Positions 1 to 11,584 of a stretch of DNA of 64,000 nt are shown here, in pieces. The notes under the pieces were generated by a model. That model did not search any database, was not told the DNA's origin, and was given only the letters and a program-made list of their open reading frames with translations. Numbering within the stretch: the stretch's first letter is position 1; each line of letters begins with the position of its first letter. The DNA is from Petaurus breviceps papuanus (Eukaryota > Chordata > Mammalia > Diprotodontia > Petauridae): positions 21,988,313 through 22,052,312 of the forward strand of contig JAMXIF010001194.1 in the NCBI GenBank assembly GCA_028583685.1. The letters are read 5' to 3'. A program made the translations under genes and the position numbers.

Positions 1-231
1 AAATTCAGATTGATGGTTGATTCTTCCCTAGAGTGGATGTTCATCTTAAAGAATGCTAGGAAGATTAAGGACTCAACAGATTAGCTAATGAACCTTCTGT
101 GAGAAGTTCAGCTAAATGGATTTCATTTCAGGAATAACCAAGCTAACTAATTTGACTTGCAGATTAGCAGATACAACTCTAAGATGCCTGGGGAAGAGTG
201 AAATGTTTGTCTCCTTTTACAATGTCCTGGA

Positions 232-277
232 AATTAGGGTTAGAGTCGAAGGCTTCACCCTAACTCTAACCCTAATT
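232..277. repeat. Inverted telomere-like hairpin
   Basis: The 15-base arm at 232-246 (aattagggttagagt) is perfectly complementary to 263-277 (actctaaccctaatt), leaving a 16-base spacer. Each arm holds one and a half TTAGGG-like units, in opposite orientation. It may be chance or a relic of a small inverted insertion; no further telomere repeats flank it. Confidence 0.6.
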
Positions 278-469
278 CTGAGGCTCCCCTGGAAGTGTCA
301 GGAGGCTCCAGGTTATTCTCTCAAAATAATGAATTAAGAGTTCCAAATTTTTTGGAAAAGTAGAGAGGAAAGTTTTTTTGGTTTGTGTCTTAGCAATTTG
401 TCCCTATTACTTTGGGGTTTTTTATTAGTTTTTGTTTCCATGTACATTTTGTTAGTGATAATGGAGGTT

Positions 470-707
470 GGGGCAACTAGGTGGCATAATGGATAGAGCA
501 GTGGGCTTCGAGTCGGGAAGATTCATCTTCCTGAGTTCAAATCTGCCCTCAAACACTTAACTAGCTGTGTGACCCTGGGCAAGTTATTTAATTCTGTCTT
601 AGGTTCCTCATCTGTAAAATAAGCTAGAGAAGGAAATGGCAAACCAGTATAGTATCTTTGCCAAGAAAACCCTAAATGGGATCACAAAGAGTGGTCCACA
701 ACTCAAC
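470..707 (+). mobile_element. tRNA-like SINE with RTE-type tail
   Basis: It has a tRNA-like head (A-box-like taggtggcataatgg, B-box-like gagttcaaatc), a CORE-like middle, then a tail of the BovB/RTE type (gagaaggaaatggcaaacc ... ccaagaaaaccc ... cacaactcaacaa). A 10-bp flanking duplication with one mismatch (aatggaggtt / aatggagatt, 460-469 and 708-717) marks both ends. The tail indicates mobilisation by an RTE LINE. Confidence 0.85.
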
Positions 708-1019
708 AATGGAGATTAGATTGGACCATTTGACAAAAAGTGGAACTGACTAGGCAGGAACTTATTGGGACAAGGTGGGAGAAGTACACAGTACTCCATT
801 TTGGGACAAAGCAAATTGTTTACTTTGGATGGCTTTTTTTACTGAATAATTTAAAATAAATAATGGCAGGTGCCTTTCTAAGGACTCAAAATACCAATTA
901 ATCCAACAATAAGAAATCTGGGGTACCTTCTGTGTGCCCAGCCCTATACTATGCCTTGGATGACACACAAGAAAAGAAAACTTAGACCTCAAAAAGTCTT
1001 AGAATCATAGGTGTTACCT

Positions 1020-1180
1020 TAGTACAGTAGAGAGAGAGCCCTGGGAAAGAATCTAGCTTCTGACATACACAACTTCGTGACCCAAGCCAAGTCACTGAAC
1101 TCATCTGAACCTCTGTTTACTCATCCACAAAAAAGAAATAACTATACCTATCATGCCTAAGTTGTTAGGTCAAAAAATAT
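1020..1180 (+). mobile_element. MIR-type SINE, diverged
   Basis: The order of motifs follows the MIR consensus: tgacatacacaa, gacccaagccaagtcactgaac, cctctgtttactcatc, then an A-rich stretch. It is old and heavily diverged. Confidence 0.6.
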
Positions 1181-1549
1181 AGCGTACTAATGTAGTTTGC
1201 AAAATTCAAAAGTTCTATGTCAACACTTTGAGAGGAGACACACTTGCTTCTAGATTCTCCAGGGAAATAAAAGAGAACAAAAACTTTGGGAAGAGGTGAA
1301 ATGTAAGTGGATTTGAACCCTGGGTTACAGAAGAGCAAGTTATTATTATCGTGGATTTCAGAGCCAGCTAATAATTTTGGCATCCAGAGCAAGCTCCACA
1401 AAATGAGCCTGGGCAAACATCATCAAGGAGACACTAGAATCAACTCTTTTTTTAAAGCAAATTTTCAGTTGAGGGAGGAAGAGAGACTCCAGACTTCAAG
1501 GAAGCAATGGGGTCAGGGGCAGGGGAATAAGTGTTCCTTACAATGACAC

Positions 1550-1715
1550 CATGAAATAAGTACATGAGTTATTATCCCTATTTTACAGACAAGTGCTCTG
1601 ACTGAGATTCAGCAGGGATAAGTGATTTCACCAGGTCACACAAGGGTTAAGAATCAAGCCCAAATCTCTGACTCTAAATCAAGCACTCTTTCCCATTACA
1701 CCACGCTGAGAGTAA
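1550..1715 (-). mobile_element. MIR-type SINE, reverse strand
   Basis: The MIR motifs appear in reverse complement: attatccctattttacagac, gtcacacaagg, caagcccaaatc and cattacaccacgctgag. Confidence 0.65.
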
Positions 1716-1840
1716 GACTGGACAGAGGAAAGTTGATTCCTGTGCTGCTTCTCACCTAAAGCATCATCCTGTTTGAAGTGTCATGGTATAGTGAAAAAAG
1801 CCCTGAACTGAGTCCAACCCAGGACTCTACCATTTACTTG

Positions 1841-2080
1841 TTCAGTGGTCTTCAATCATGTCCAACTCTCCATGATCCCATTTAAAATTTCCTTAGCAGA
1901 GATGTTTGCCATTTTCTTCTCCAGCTTGTTTTGCTGATAAGAAAGAGAAGCAAACAGGGATTAAGTGACTCATCCAAGATAACACAGCTGGAAGTGTCTG
2001 AGGCCAGATTTGAACTCAGGAAGATGAGTTCCTGACTGTAGGCCCAGCACTCCATGCACTGTGGTGCCACCTAGCTGCCA
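1841..2080 (-). mobile_element. tRNA-like SINE with RTE-type tail, reverse
   Basis: This is the reverse complement of the family at 470-707. The RTE-type tail (ccaactctccatgatccc ... gtttgccattttcttctcc) is on the left and the tRNA-like head (tttgaactcagg ... ggtgccacctagctgcc) is on the right. Confidence 0.8.
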
Positions 2081-3989
2081 TTTACTACCCATTTGAAACA
2101 AAATAGGTGAGTTACTTTCCCTTTCTTGGCCTGTTTTCATTTAAGTAAAACTGAGCTGTTTAAAAGAGAGGATTCTAAGGGCTCTTCTACCTCTAAATTC
2201 CATGATGCTCAGGTTTGAAGTGGTTTCCCAGTCAACTTGACCTACGTATTTTAACTTCCTACTTGTCAGAAGATGATTACTCATCTGGTGGGGGAACCCC
2301 AGCTCAGACCACCACCACTCCCTCCCAAGGTGCCACATCCATAACTGCAGACACAGGTTCTAGCCCCAACACAGACTTGAAAAGAAAAATACTGCAGCCC
2401 TGGGTGACTCCATTCCTTTTGTTTTGTCTCCAGAGCCAGCAATTTCGGCTGCTTTGGTAGCTGGTGAGGAATGGTATTTTAAATGTTTTGACATTTTAAA
2501 TGTGTGTTGGATACATTAGTTCTGTTTAAATTACACTCTGGCTATGGTGACTCATATGGAGTTGATTTCGTATCACGGGGCTGCCGACACCATCAACCAT
2601 TATGTCATGACAGGGGGCCCAGCATTAGCCCCTGATCCCCAGGGAAAATTGGTTCCAGGCATTCATTGCACAGTCCATCCATCCCTTCTCCTGGGTCCCA
2701 CAACCTCAGAGACCTGCAGGAAGCCTTCTGAAAATAGAACTGTCACATAGAAGGGGGGAGTTGCAGTAAAGGAGATAAGGTCCCACAGAGATTTCAGTTC
2801 AATTGTCTCTTAGCTCCAAAGGAATGGTTTAATCACTGCACAAGGATTGTAAGGGGAAGAAAATAAATTATACCTATCCAAGGTCACTTTGGGGCTGGAA
2901 CCTATTGCATCCAAATGTGCCCTTCTAAATACATTGCTTCAGTGAGAATAGGAAACAGGCTAATACTAGCACTACCTAATTTGGACTAATTGCAGGGAAA
3001 GTCCATGTGAAGAAGTGAAGTCTGAATTGCACAGTCTTTGTAAAGAAATAGTTTTGTTGCTTTCAAATACTAGGCTGCACAATTTTTTGATTGTGTTTTG
3101 GTTTCTTTTGTTGTTGTTGTTGCTGCCCAAGATAAGTTCTTGGGGCACCTCCTTTAGTGAATAGATATAAAGGGTTTCGAATGCCTAAAAAAGTTTGCAA
3201 TGCCTTATCAAGTGTTGAATGAATTACTGAGAGGAGCCTGTGAACAGAAATAAGCAAAATTATGAGATAGGAAAAGATCATAGCTAAGGGAGAAAGAAGG
3301 AATGGGGAAGGGGGAAGATCAGAGAAAGCTTCATGAATGTATGTAGGTGGGTGCTTCAAATATTTTTGAAACCATTGTGTTTTCTGAAAGAATTTAAAAT
3401 GCTCTTCTTGGTGTCAGTTTGCTCCACTGATTTACTTAGAAAGTGATTTTTAACCATTCAAAAATAAACCTATTGAATGCAGATCAAAACATACTTTTTC
3501 TTTACATGATTTTTCTTGTTTTTATTTATTTTTTTTGTCTGTTTTCTTTCACATGACTAATATGGAAATGTTTAGCCTCACTGTATGTATATAACCTGTA
3601 TCAAATTGCTTGCCTTCTCAATGAGAAGGGAAGGGAGGAGCAAGAGAGGGAAAGAATTTGGCACTCAGAATTTTAAAACCAATGTTAAGGTTGTTTTTAC
3701 ATGTAATTGGGAGGAAAGTATCAATTTTTTTAAAGTAAACCTAATTTGAGTCCAAATTTCTAATTATTGCAATCCACATTAAGGAAATGGTCCTGTACCT
3801 TTATTAGTCACTTAAAACCTCTATAATTACCCACCATTTCAGATGATTTTATTGGGAAACATACATAAAGCTATACAAGATAGAATTCCTGCCTTCAAGG
3901 AGTTTACATTCCAAAGAATAGACACATATGAAACAAAGATTCAATTAAGACCTCTCAGAACAGTCTTTGTTGGGCTACTTCATCTTTTC
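2081..3989. other. Intronic stretch, nothing recognised
   Basis: No gene or repeat could be assigned with confidence. Short reading frames here (for example 2215-2460 and 2544-2750) have no recognisable domain, are not bounded by matching splice sites and look like chance. 3840-3960 faintly resembles the widespread 'ccttcaaggagtttacattc' ancient repeat. Confidence 0.5.
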
Positions 3990-5215
3990 CTAAAATTAGA
4001 GTAATTACACCATTAGAGGAGACCTTAGAGATCATCTAGTGCTCAACCTACATCATGTAGACAGAGCTCGTCAATATCCTTAGTAAGTGATAATCCAACT
4101 TTAATTTGAAAATCTCCTAGATTAGGAAACTTCCCAAGGGAACCTCTTCCATTCTTAGCTCCTTAGAAATTCTTCCCTATACTAAGCTAAAATCTATGTC
4201 TTTTTAATGCCTGCCTAAGATTCCTAGTTCTATCCTCTATGACTTAGTTAAGTTTAAACTTTCCTTATGTTTCATAGATTTCAGATGATCCAGACCTGAA
4301 ATCACCTAGTGCAGACCCTTCACTTTACAGAGGAAGAAGTTGTTCAGCTATTTAAATCATGTCCTACTCTTCATGACCCCTTTTGGGGTTTTCTTGGCAA
4401 AGATCTTGGAGTGATTTGCCATTTCCTTCTCTAGCTCATTTTACAGCTGAGGAAACTGAGGCAAACAAGATTAATTGACTTACCCAAGACCAGGGCTAGT
4501 AAGCATCTGAGGCTGGATTTGAACTCAGGTTTTCCTAACCCTAGGTTGGGTCCTCTATCCACTGTAATGCCTATCTGCCCAACATTTCAAATATTTACAG
4601 GCAACTACTATATCCACAATCATACCCACTCAAGTCTTCTCCTCTAAGCATGGTGTTTGGTACATAGCAAGTGTTTAAGAAATGCTTCTTAATTTATTCT
4701 CCAGGTCAAATATTCCCAGGTCCTTCAAACATGTGCTAGGGTTTTAAGTGTCCTCAGAATGTTGATCACTTTCCTCTGAATATGTTCTAGCTTATAATTG
4801 CCCTTCCTGAAGTCTAGCATCTAGAACTACATACAATCCTGCAGCCATAATTGACCCAGCATACACTACACATATAATAAAACTATAATCTTGTGGTTCT
4901 GGATACAATGGTTTTATTAAAGTTGGTTTTTTGGCCCATCATGTTGCACTATTGACTTATATTGCAAAAAGCTTTCAGATGTTTTTTTATATGAACCATT
5001 GGCCATTCTTTCACTTCCAGCACTCATGTAGTTGATATTTTGAACCCAAGTGTAGGATTTTACATTTATCTCCTTTAAATCTCATCTTACTAGATTTGGG
5101 CCATTATTTTAGCATGTCAAGACCTTTTTGGATATTGATATGCCACACTGTCAACTCATATTGACCTTGCAGTTCATCAAAACAATTAAAATGACAAACT
5201 CAATAATAAGTTTTG
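3990..5215 (-). mobile_element. L3/CR1 LINE relic, minus strand
   Basis: The sequence carries recognisable reverse-strand L3/CR1 phrases: gagaccttagagatcatctag, tagttctatcctctatgac, tccaggtc...ttcaaacatgtgc, gaacccaagtgtaggattttacatttatc and atttgggccattattttagc. It is interrupted by a younger SINE (4338-4580) and is far too decayed to code. Confidence 0.7.
4338..4580 (-). mobile_element. tRNA-like SINE with RTE-type tail, reverse
   Basis: Reverse copy nested in the L3 relic. The tail gttgttcagctatttaaatc leads into ttttggggttttcttggcaaag and gatttgccatttccttctc. The head is seen as tttgaactcagg followed by a decayed acceptor-like end. Confidence 0.8.
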
Positions 5216-5856
5216 TTCCCTCCTCTTGGAGCCTCTGAACAGAAAGAATTGCGGTGAATCTAAATAATTCCATATTTGTCCTTCAGACTTGCAAATGTAA
5301 ACCTTACAAGCGAATGTCTGAGTCCAAAGAAAATCAATTCCAGGAGGGGGAAGCCCTTGTTTTCTCCATACTCAATGTGGCACTACTAAGTTCAGACCAG
5401 AGCAACAGTAGAGAGAAATAAGCTCTAATCTGAGTTTGTATTCAGGGAAAATCACATAGGTGCAAACGTTCTCAAAGTGAATTTTATAAACCTAAAGCCC
5501 AAGCCACAGACTCCATGACTTCACATATTTTCTCCCAATATAGCGAGAAGCATTTAGATCTGAAATTCAAAGTACACGTTAAGAGCAATTCAGAAGACAT
5601 AACAATTTAGCAACTTATTTTTTTCCCCGTCATGAGATTGCAAGCCATATGTACTTAGAAATAAGAAATGTCAAAATATTTTAGGAAGAAAAAAGTCTTT
5701 TTAAAAAATCAAAGGAAAGTTATAAAGCCACTTAAAGCCATTATCCACCTGCCTGGGGGAAAATATGTTAATATTTATTGAGGGCCAGTTGTGTGGGAGG
5801 TTTAGGAGAGAATAGTAATTTTATTAATGATACTTCTTTCAATATCTGTGAAGTTT

Positions 5857-5990
5857 TCTTTCTTTCTCTCTCTTTTTCTCTCTCTCTCTTTCTCTCTCTC
5901 TGTCTCTTTCTTCCTTTCTTTCTTCCTTTCTTCCTTTCTTTCTTTCTTTCTTCCTTTCTTTCTTTCTTTCTTCCTCTTTCTTTCTTTTCT
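5857..5990. repeat. (TTTC)n/(TTCC)n pyrimidine tract
   Basis: About 130 bases of nearly pure pyrimidine (tttctttctctc ... cctttctttctttc). Open frames over it on both strands (poly-Ser/Phe/Leu or Lys/Glu/Arg) come only from the repeat. The flanking stretches 5216-5856 and 5991-6730 hold nothing I can name beyond faint ancient repeat similarity. Confidence 0.95.
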
Positions 5991-6734
5991 ACATTCATTC
6001 ATTCAATGGATTATTTAATCCCATTGTGTGCCCAGGATAGTACAAGCCTCTGCAGGGGTAGGAATGTACAACTGAATTGAATTGTTGAGAGGGTATGCAC
6101 ATACCGGACAAAAAATGAATTAACAACCCCATGTTAGCAAATGCCACATGCCAAATTAAACAGTGAACTACTCTAAGAGATCAGAGGAAGAAAAGAAAGA
6201 GTACTATCGAATCAGTGAGGACTCCACAGAGGAAGTAGGGCATGAGCTAGACTTTGAATGCTATATAAGATTAAGAGAGATAGAGGAGCAGTGGAGATTG
6301 ACATGAACAAAGAAGTGGAAGTAATAATATATAAAGTGCATTAGTTCATTCAGTGAACAATAAGACCAATATGATTGAAATGGCCTTTATATTGCAGTTT
6401 ATGTTGTAACAGTATAGGAGATGAAGAGGGGATATACTGACATGTGAAGCATTCTGGGGCCAAATTTGTAAGACTTTGACTTGCAGGCTAAGGAATATAG
6501 ACCTTAATCTACAGACAGGGAAGAGTCACTGAAGATTTTTCAATAGGGAAGAATCATGAGATCACAGCTATAGAGGCAGAAGGGAACTCAAAGGCCATCT
6601 ATTTCATATTCTTCATTTTGCAAATAATGCAATTGAGATTACACAGGTAAAGTAACTTGACCAAGGTCAAACAAGTTATAAGCATCAGAGATGAAATATA
6701 TGTTTTGGAATTATTCTTCTGGAAGCTGCAGCAC

Positions 6735-6870
6735 AGGGGACAAAGACTTGACTTTAGAGTCAGGAAGAGCTGAGTTCAAATCCTGATTCTGATACTTATT
6801 AACTATGTGACCACTGGCAAATCATTTAATTCCTCAATGCCCCCAAGTAACTCTCTATGACTATCATTAT
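6735..6870 (+). mobile_element. MIR-type SINE
   Basis: MIR motifs in order: gactttagagtcagg, gagttcaaatcctg, ttaactatgtgacc, ggcaaatcatttaattcctc. Confidence 0.7.
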
Positions 6871-7146
6871 AAATTAGTTGAAGATCTGATCACCATCAGT
6901 GAAGAGTTTCCATAACAAAAGTTTCCTGAATTGGTGAAATAAAAAGTCTAGTTTCGTTTTAGAGGTTCACCTTCAAAAACAAACAAACCTAGTAATCTCT
7001 ACACGATAGACTGGAGGAGAAAGAAACTGGAGATAGGAAAAAACATCAAAGAAGTTTCAACAATAGTCATGGTACAATGTAATCAGAACTTTGTAGAAGA
7101 GGATAAAATAAAGTACAATTATTCACTCTTCTTTTTCCTTCCACAG

Positions 7147-7348
7147 GTCAATGCGTTCATCTCCTTCCTATTCCCAATGGTGGTCATTTCAGTCCTGAAT
7201 ACCATCATTGCTGACCAGCTTACCATCATGTTCCACCAGGCAGCCCAGCAGAACCAGGTCTGCACAATTGGAGGGCAACAGACCATGCTCAGTATGTCCA
7301 TAGAACCCAGCCGTGTCCAAGCTCTAAAGCATGGAGTTCGAGTCTTGC
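7147..7348 (+). CDS. NTSR1: NTSR1 exon 2: TM5 and third intracellular loop
   Basis: Neurotensin receptor type 1 is a class A GPCR of the plasma membrane. It binds neurotensin and couples mainly to Gq/11. This exon encodes about 67 residues starting VNAFISFLFPMVVISVLNT (TM5) and continuing through the third intracellular loop (HQAAQQNQVCTIGG ... SMSIEPSRVQALKHGVRVLR), which closely tracks mammalian NTSR1 from about residue 239. It starts in phase 0 after acceptor ttccttccacag and ends after the first base of an Arg codon at a consensus donor gtaagt. Exon 3 completes that codon exactly. Open frames continuing past 7348 are intronic read-through. The overlapping antisense frame (7119-7499) is a shadow. 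NTSR2 is much less similar in this loop, so NTSR1 is preferred. Confidence 0.96.
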
Positions 7349-7929
7349 GTAAGTATCCATCTGTCCTCAGAGGAGGCAGAACAGTATATATTGAGAAGAG
7401 GTAAAAGAATCCAGGTAGTATTAGGGTAGCTGTTCTTTCAGAACCTATGAAAAAGGACAGCTCATTTCCAGTAACAGAGGGGTAAGTAGAACTTAGCAAA
7501 GTTCGTCAAAGACTTTAGCAACCTGTAGTCAATTTAATTCCATTGAACGAATATTTTTAGGTTCCCACCAATAAGAGCTGTGCTAGATGCTGAGAATACA
7601 AAGAGGGAAAAAAAGACAGGCCCACAAAGAACTTAAATTTTTACCTGGTGTGGGGGGTAAGGGGAGATAAAACATGTAAATGGGTAAATTAAAAGTATGT
7701 ACAAAGTCATTGAAAATAATTTTAATAGAGAGAAAATGTTAGGGTTTTAAAAAGGCTTCCTGTGAGAAGAGAGGGTGCCATTGTGTAAGAGGAATAAGGA
7801 AGTATAGGGAATGTTGTATATAGAAACAGAGACTTTGACTAGAACCAAAATTATGTGAAGCAGAGTAAGAGGAAGCAAGACTGGAAAGATAATTAGGCCA
7901 TTTGTGACCAGAATTAAAATGTGAATACC

Positions 7930-8010
7930 TAAAGACATGAGTGTGTGCATACACATGTGGTATTTGTATGTGTGTATACACACATACATGTGTGTATATA
8001 TACATATATG
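7930..8010. repeat. (TG)n/(TATG)n simple repeat
   Basis: Alternating purine-pyrimidine stretch (gtgtgtgcatacacatg ... tatatacatatatg). Confidence 0.85.
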
Positions 8011-8025
8011 TTTTTAAATATTTAA

Positions 8026-8275
8026 AACCAGCATTTATATAGTGCTTTAAGATTTAGAAAGTGTTTACAGATATCTCATTTGCTCTTCACAACAACCTTG
8101 GAAGGTCAATACTATTATTATAATACCCATTTTACAGATGAACAAACTGAGGTAGACAAAGGACAAATGACTTGCCTAGGGTTTTACAGTTTATGAGTAT
8201 CTGGTGCTGGATTTGAACTAAGCTCTTCCTGCCTTTGGATCTAGCACATCATCCACTGTGCCACCTAGTGAGCTC
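8026..8275 (-). mobile_element. CORE-SINE (MIR-like, marsupial type), reverse
   Basis: A reverse-strand copy: agcatttatatagtgctttaag, caacaaccttggaaggtc, cccattttacagatgaac, gacttgcctagggt, ggatttgaactaagctc and gtgccacctagt in order. Confidence 0.8.
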
Positions 8276-8364
8276 ACATCATATTACACATAAAATCCTG
8301 ATGTCTTTCTCTTTTACATTGTTCAAGGATGGAAACATTGTGTGACTAACTTAAGGGGCCAAGG

Positions 8365-8450
8365 GTAGTGTGGTGTAATAGAAGGAACACCAGCCTGAGA
8401 GTCTGGAGCCCTGAGCTCTAATTCCAACTCTGCCAATGAATCATAGGGTT
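8365..8450 (+). mobile_element. MIR fragment
   Basis: The MIR 5' half is visible: tagtgtggtgtaatagaagg, gagagtctggagccctgag, ccaactctgcc. Confidence 0.55.
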
Positions 8451-8477
8451 TAGATTTTGATCTTGAAGGGGAAAAGA

Positions 8478-8915
8478 GAGAAAATAAACATTTATTGAGT
8501 ACCTACTGTGTGCCAGGCACTATGCTAAACTCTTTACAAATTATAATCTCATTTGATCTTCATAACAACCCTGGGAGGTCAGTGTTATTATTATCCCAAT
8601 TATATGATTAAAGAAACTGAGACCAGGGCGGCTAGGCGGTGGAGTGAATAGAGCACCGGCCCTGGAGTCAGGAGGACCTGAGTTCAAATGCGGCCTCAGA
8701 CACTTAACACAAAAACTAGCTATGTGACCCTGGGCAAGTCACTTAACCCCAATTGCCCTCCAAAAAGCAAAAAAACAAAAAAGAAACTGAGACCATCAGA
8801 GGTTAAATGATTTGTCCAGGCTCAACGCAGCTTGAAAGGGCCTGAGGCCATATTTAAACTCAGATCTTCCTGACTCCAAGTTCAGTGCTCTGTGAACTAT
8901 GGTGCCACCTAGTTC
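8478..8915 (-). mobile_element. CORE-SINE, reverse, split by a younger SINE
   Basis: Reverse marsupial CORE-SINE: aacatttattgagtacctac, gtgccaggcactatgc, atctcatttgatcttc ... ggtgccacctagtt. It is interrupted at 8625-8779 by a SINE in the opposite orientation, which duplicated 15-16 bp of it (aaagaaactgagacca). Confidence 0.85.
8625..8779 (+). mobile_element. Marsupial tRNA-like SINE (A type)
   Basis: Complete head-to-tail copy: gggcggctaggcggtgg, agagcaccggccctgg, gagttcaaatg, cttaaccccaattgccc, then an A-rich end. It is flanked by a perfect duplication aaagaaactgagacca (8610-8624/5 and 8780-8795). The intact duplication and low divergence suggest a younger insertion. Confidence 0.9.
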
Positions 8916-9009
8916 CCCTAAGGGGCCTTAGGGAGCAAATTTTAACCCCTTTATTTTCTAGATGATAAAAGATGAGGTTCATAAAGGATAAGCGTCTTAC
9001 CCAAGGTCA

Positions 9010-9110
9010 CATAGGGAGTTACAAAAAGGAGTATGGTATATTGGAAAGTATATTGGATTTGTAGTCAAATGACCAAGATTCAAATTCTCACTCTACTTTG
9101 TTACCTGAGT
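9010..9110 (+). mobile_element. MIR fragment
   Basis: gtatggtatattggaaag, atttgtagtcaaatgacc and ttcaaattctcactc follow the MIR 5' half. From about 9290 to 9820, phrases such as ctgccctcaaggagcttac belong to an ancient dispersed repeat I cannot name. Confidence 0.5.
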
Positions 9111-9879
9111 ATGGCTTCTTCCAGTTGAAACACTCTATGCTATGGCTTTTTTTCATTTTTCCATACGTGGATACTTCCTACCACCCCTTTCAGGTCCCTT
9201 TTTCCCTATATTGGTCTCCAAGTCTTAGGTCGTACCCTCCACCCCAAATCCCACATCTTATTTCTTAAAAAACCTTCTTCCCACTCAATCAAACAGCATA
9301 TAAGTACCTACTATGTGCTGGAGAGACACAAAAATGGAAAGTCTCTGCCCTCAAGGAGCTTACAGCCTAATAGAGGAGTTGACATATATAATAATGTATA
9401 TATGTGTATGAGACATATGTGTGTTTATATGTATGTATATAAGCATAAACAGAATATATGTAAAGTGAATACCAGGTAGTATGGGGAAGGATGAGCACTA
9501 GCAGCTGGAGATGATTGGGAAGGCTTCATGCAGGTGACACAAAGTGAGTTTCAAAGGAAAATGGAGATTCCAAGAAGCAGAGGTGAGCAGGGAGAATCCA
9601 GGCATGGGGTAACAACCAGTACAAAGGTCCCAACAAAGTTGTCCTCTTGGAAAGCATCCTAAAAATCTAATTCCTGCTAATGCATCAATGACTGGTAAAG
9701 GTTCAGGTATAACCCTCCTCTTTGAGGGTTCTTGCCTTCTAATAGAGAACTCTTAGAGATGAAAAACTTTTAAGATACAAAGGAATAAATCCTTAATGGT
9801 GGGAAAGGGGGGCAGAACCCTGGAAGCCTTCCTGTAAGCGTGGGGGCTCACAGCAGAGCAATCATACTCCATGACTGGT

Positions 9880-10312
9880 CATAGACCTTCTCTGAGTGGA
9901 GCTGAGGTGGTTTCAAAGTTTTGCTTAGATAAATTGGGACCATCTCCAGTTGTCCTGGTCTATATCTTACTACTGGGCCCAGATGACTCTGGAGGAGAAT
10001 GTGAGACTGGTGACTTTGCACAGCCCTCCCTCACTTAAGTCCTATTCACTTGCAAGTCATGCCATCATCTTCCTGATGTCATGATCTTCTTCAAGAACAA
10101 AAGACAAGGGGCAGCCAGGTGGCTTAGCGGGTAAGAGCATCGGCTCCAGTGTCAGGATGACCTGGGGATCAAACCTGGGCTCAGATACTCAGCACCCCAC
10201 CCAGAAATAACTGGCCATGTAACCTTGAGCAAGTTACTTAACCCCGATTGCTTTAAAAAAAAAAAAAAAAAAGAACAGAAGACAAACAACAATAACAAGA
10301 TAAATTGTCTAT
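9880..10312 (+). mobile_element. Dispersed repeat with CAA-rich tail, carrying a SINE
   Basis: The family is recognisable by four other copies in this window (near 20.1, 35.0, 39.6 and 53.6 kb). Shared phrases are ccatctccagttgtcctg, gggcccagatgactctgg, ggtgactttgcacagccc, cacttgcaagtcatg and a tail acaaacaacaataacaa. I cannot assign a family name. The SINE at 10108-10270 sits within the tail. Confidence 0.7.
10108..10270 (+). mobile_element. Marsupial tRNA-like SINE (B type)
   Basis: B-type copy: ggcagccaggtggcttagc, aagagcatcggctccag, gacctggggatcaaac, agaaataactggccatg, accttgagcaagttac, then poly(A). The target duplication is 15 bp with one mismatch (aagaacaaaagacaa at 10093-10107 / aagaacagaagacaa at 10271-10285). 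Confidence 0.9.
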
Positions 10313-10334
10313 TTCCTTTTTATGTTCTTTTTGT

Positions 10335-10492
10335 TTTTGCTTTTTGGAGGGGGAAAGGCAGGGCAATAAGGGCCAAGTGACTTGTCTAAGGTCACATGGC
10401 TAGTAAGTGTTAAGTTTCTGAGGCTGGATTTGAATTCAGGTCCTCCTGAATCCAGGACCAGTGCTCTATTCACTGTGCCACCTAACGGCCCT
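10335..10492 (-). mobile_element. Marsupial tRNA-like SINE (A type), reverse
   Basis: Reverse complement of the A type: tttttggagggggaaaggc, aagtgacttgtctaaggtc, ggatttgaattcagg, tctattcactgtgccacc. Confidence 0.85.
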
Positions 10493-11584
10493 AAATTGCC
10501 TATATCTAGGGCTTAATTTTAAATTCCTCCATTTTCAACCAAATCATAGCTTATGAACAATGTCACTCACTGTCCAAGAGATTTACAGCATGCTTTAGAG
10601 GTTTTTCCCCTTCTTTCTTTCTTGGTTTTAAATGGAGATACTTCGACCTTACATAAGGAATATCACTAAGATTAATCACTATGGATACAGACAAACCTAG
10701 ACTCAACTAGGCCAGGTAAAACAGAGAAGATCAACCATTCTCCAAAGCCACCCACTGGTTATCCTCTATTAAGCTGCTATCCCAAATTAATAATCAGGAT
10801 GGATCATTTCAACCTTAGGTTTCGGGGTGCTAAAGATTAAGCCAGATTACTTTACAATAAAAGCAGTTTTCTCTAGGGTCAGTGCCTCACCCTCTCCATC
10901 ACCAAATCCATTTCTCCATGGTGGCAGCCAACAAAAGGTTTGCAGGAGGTCAGGCTAGTTCCCAACCATGACATGAAAAAGGGTAGGTATGTGGCACAGA
11001 CATCAAAAAAATCAAAACTCACACTCTGGTCCCCAAACCAGCCCACCTTGACTATCTTCTACAGCTCTCTTTAGTGATAATGATGGCTGAAATCATTCAC
11101 CTTCTGATTGGCTCTTGGAGAAAAAAAAAATCAAAGGGAGATGGGCAAAAGGTCTCACATCTCACTGGTCTGGTCTAGACAAGATAGCTAATTTCTGGGA
11201 AATTTCATGCAGCTACAATACTTACAATCCATTTCAGGTAGACACTTTTAGATGATAAGGATTGTCTCTGCAAGCCTCTTCACCCGAGCTCAGTAATGAC
11301 TTGAGCTCCAGGGAACCTGTGGAAAAAATCAAGAATACTGGTTTTGTTTCGTATGTTAAATGGTGCAGGACTCCAAGAGACTTAACAATCCATTCCAGCA
11401 GGCAGGGCTGAATGCTTGCAGTTTCTTCAGAATGGGAGGACACTAAGTGCAATTGCCAAAACTCCCTCAGCCCACTGATTGGAACTGGATAATGAGTGCC
11501 TGGTTTATCAGTGAAGGTTTAGCATTGAAGGTAATATGTTTTAGATACTCAGGAGCATCAGGAAGATTTATGGGGAAGGGGAAA
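10493..11584. other. Intron 2 stretch, nothing recognised
   Basis: Mixed-composition sequence with no assignable repeat, gene or RNA. Reading frames are short and without known motifs. Confidence 0.5.

Larger units (their letters stand above)
1..7146 (+). other. NTSR1: NTSR1 intron 1, 3' part
   Basis: Everything before exon 2 lies in the first intron, because exon 2 opens in phase 0 with the TM5 coding sequence and the exon encoding TM1-TM4 is not in the window. It ends in a pyrimidine-rich acceptor (ttccttccacag). Its content is repeats (listed separately) and unassigned sequence. Confidence 0.8.

Noticed and set aside
470-707. tRNA gene
   Set aside because: A- and B-box-like motifs are those of SINE heads; there is no full cloverleaf and the body continues into an RTE-type tail. 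The same holds for the other SINEs.
2215-2460. Ser/Thr/Pro-rich 81-residue frame (mucin-like)
   Set aside because: Short, no signal peptide, no repeat, no splice partners.
7119-7499. 126-residue antisense frame over NTSR1 exon 2
   Set aside because: It is the mirror of a conserved coding exon, has no domain of its own and no splice logic.
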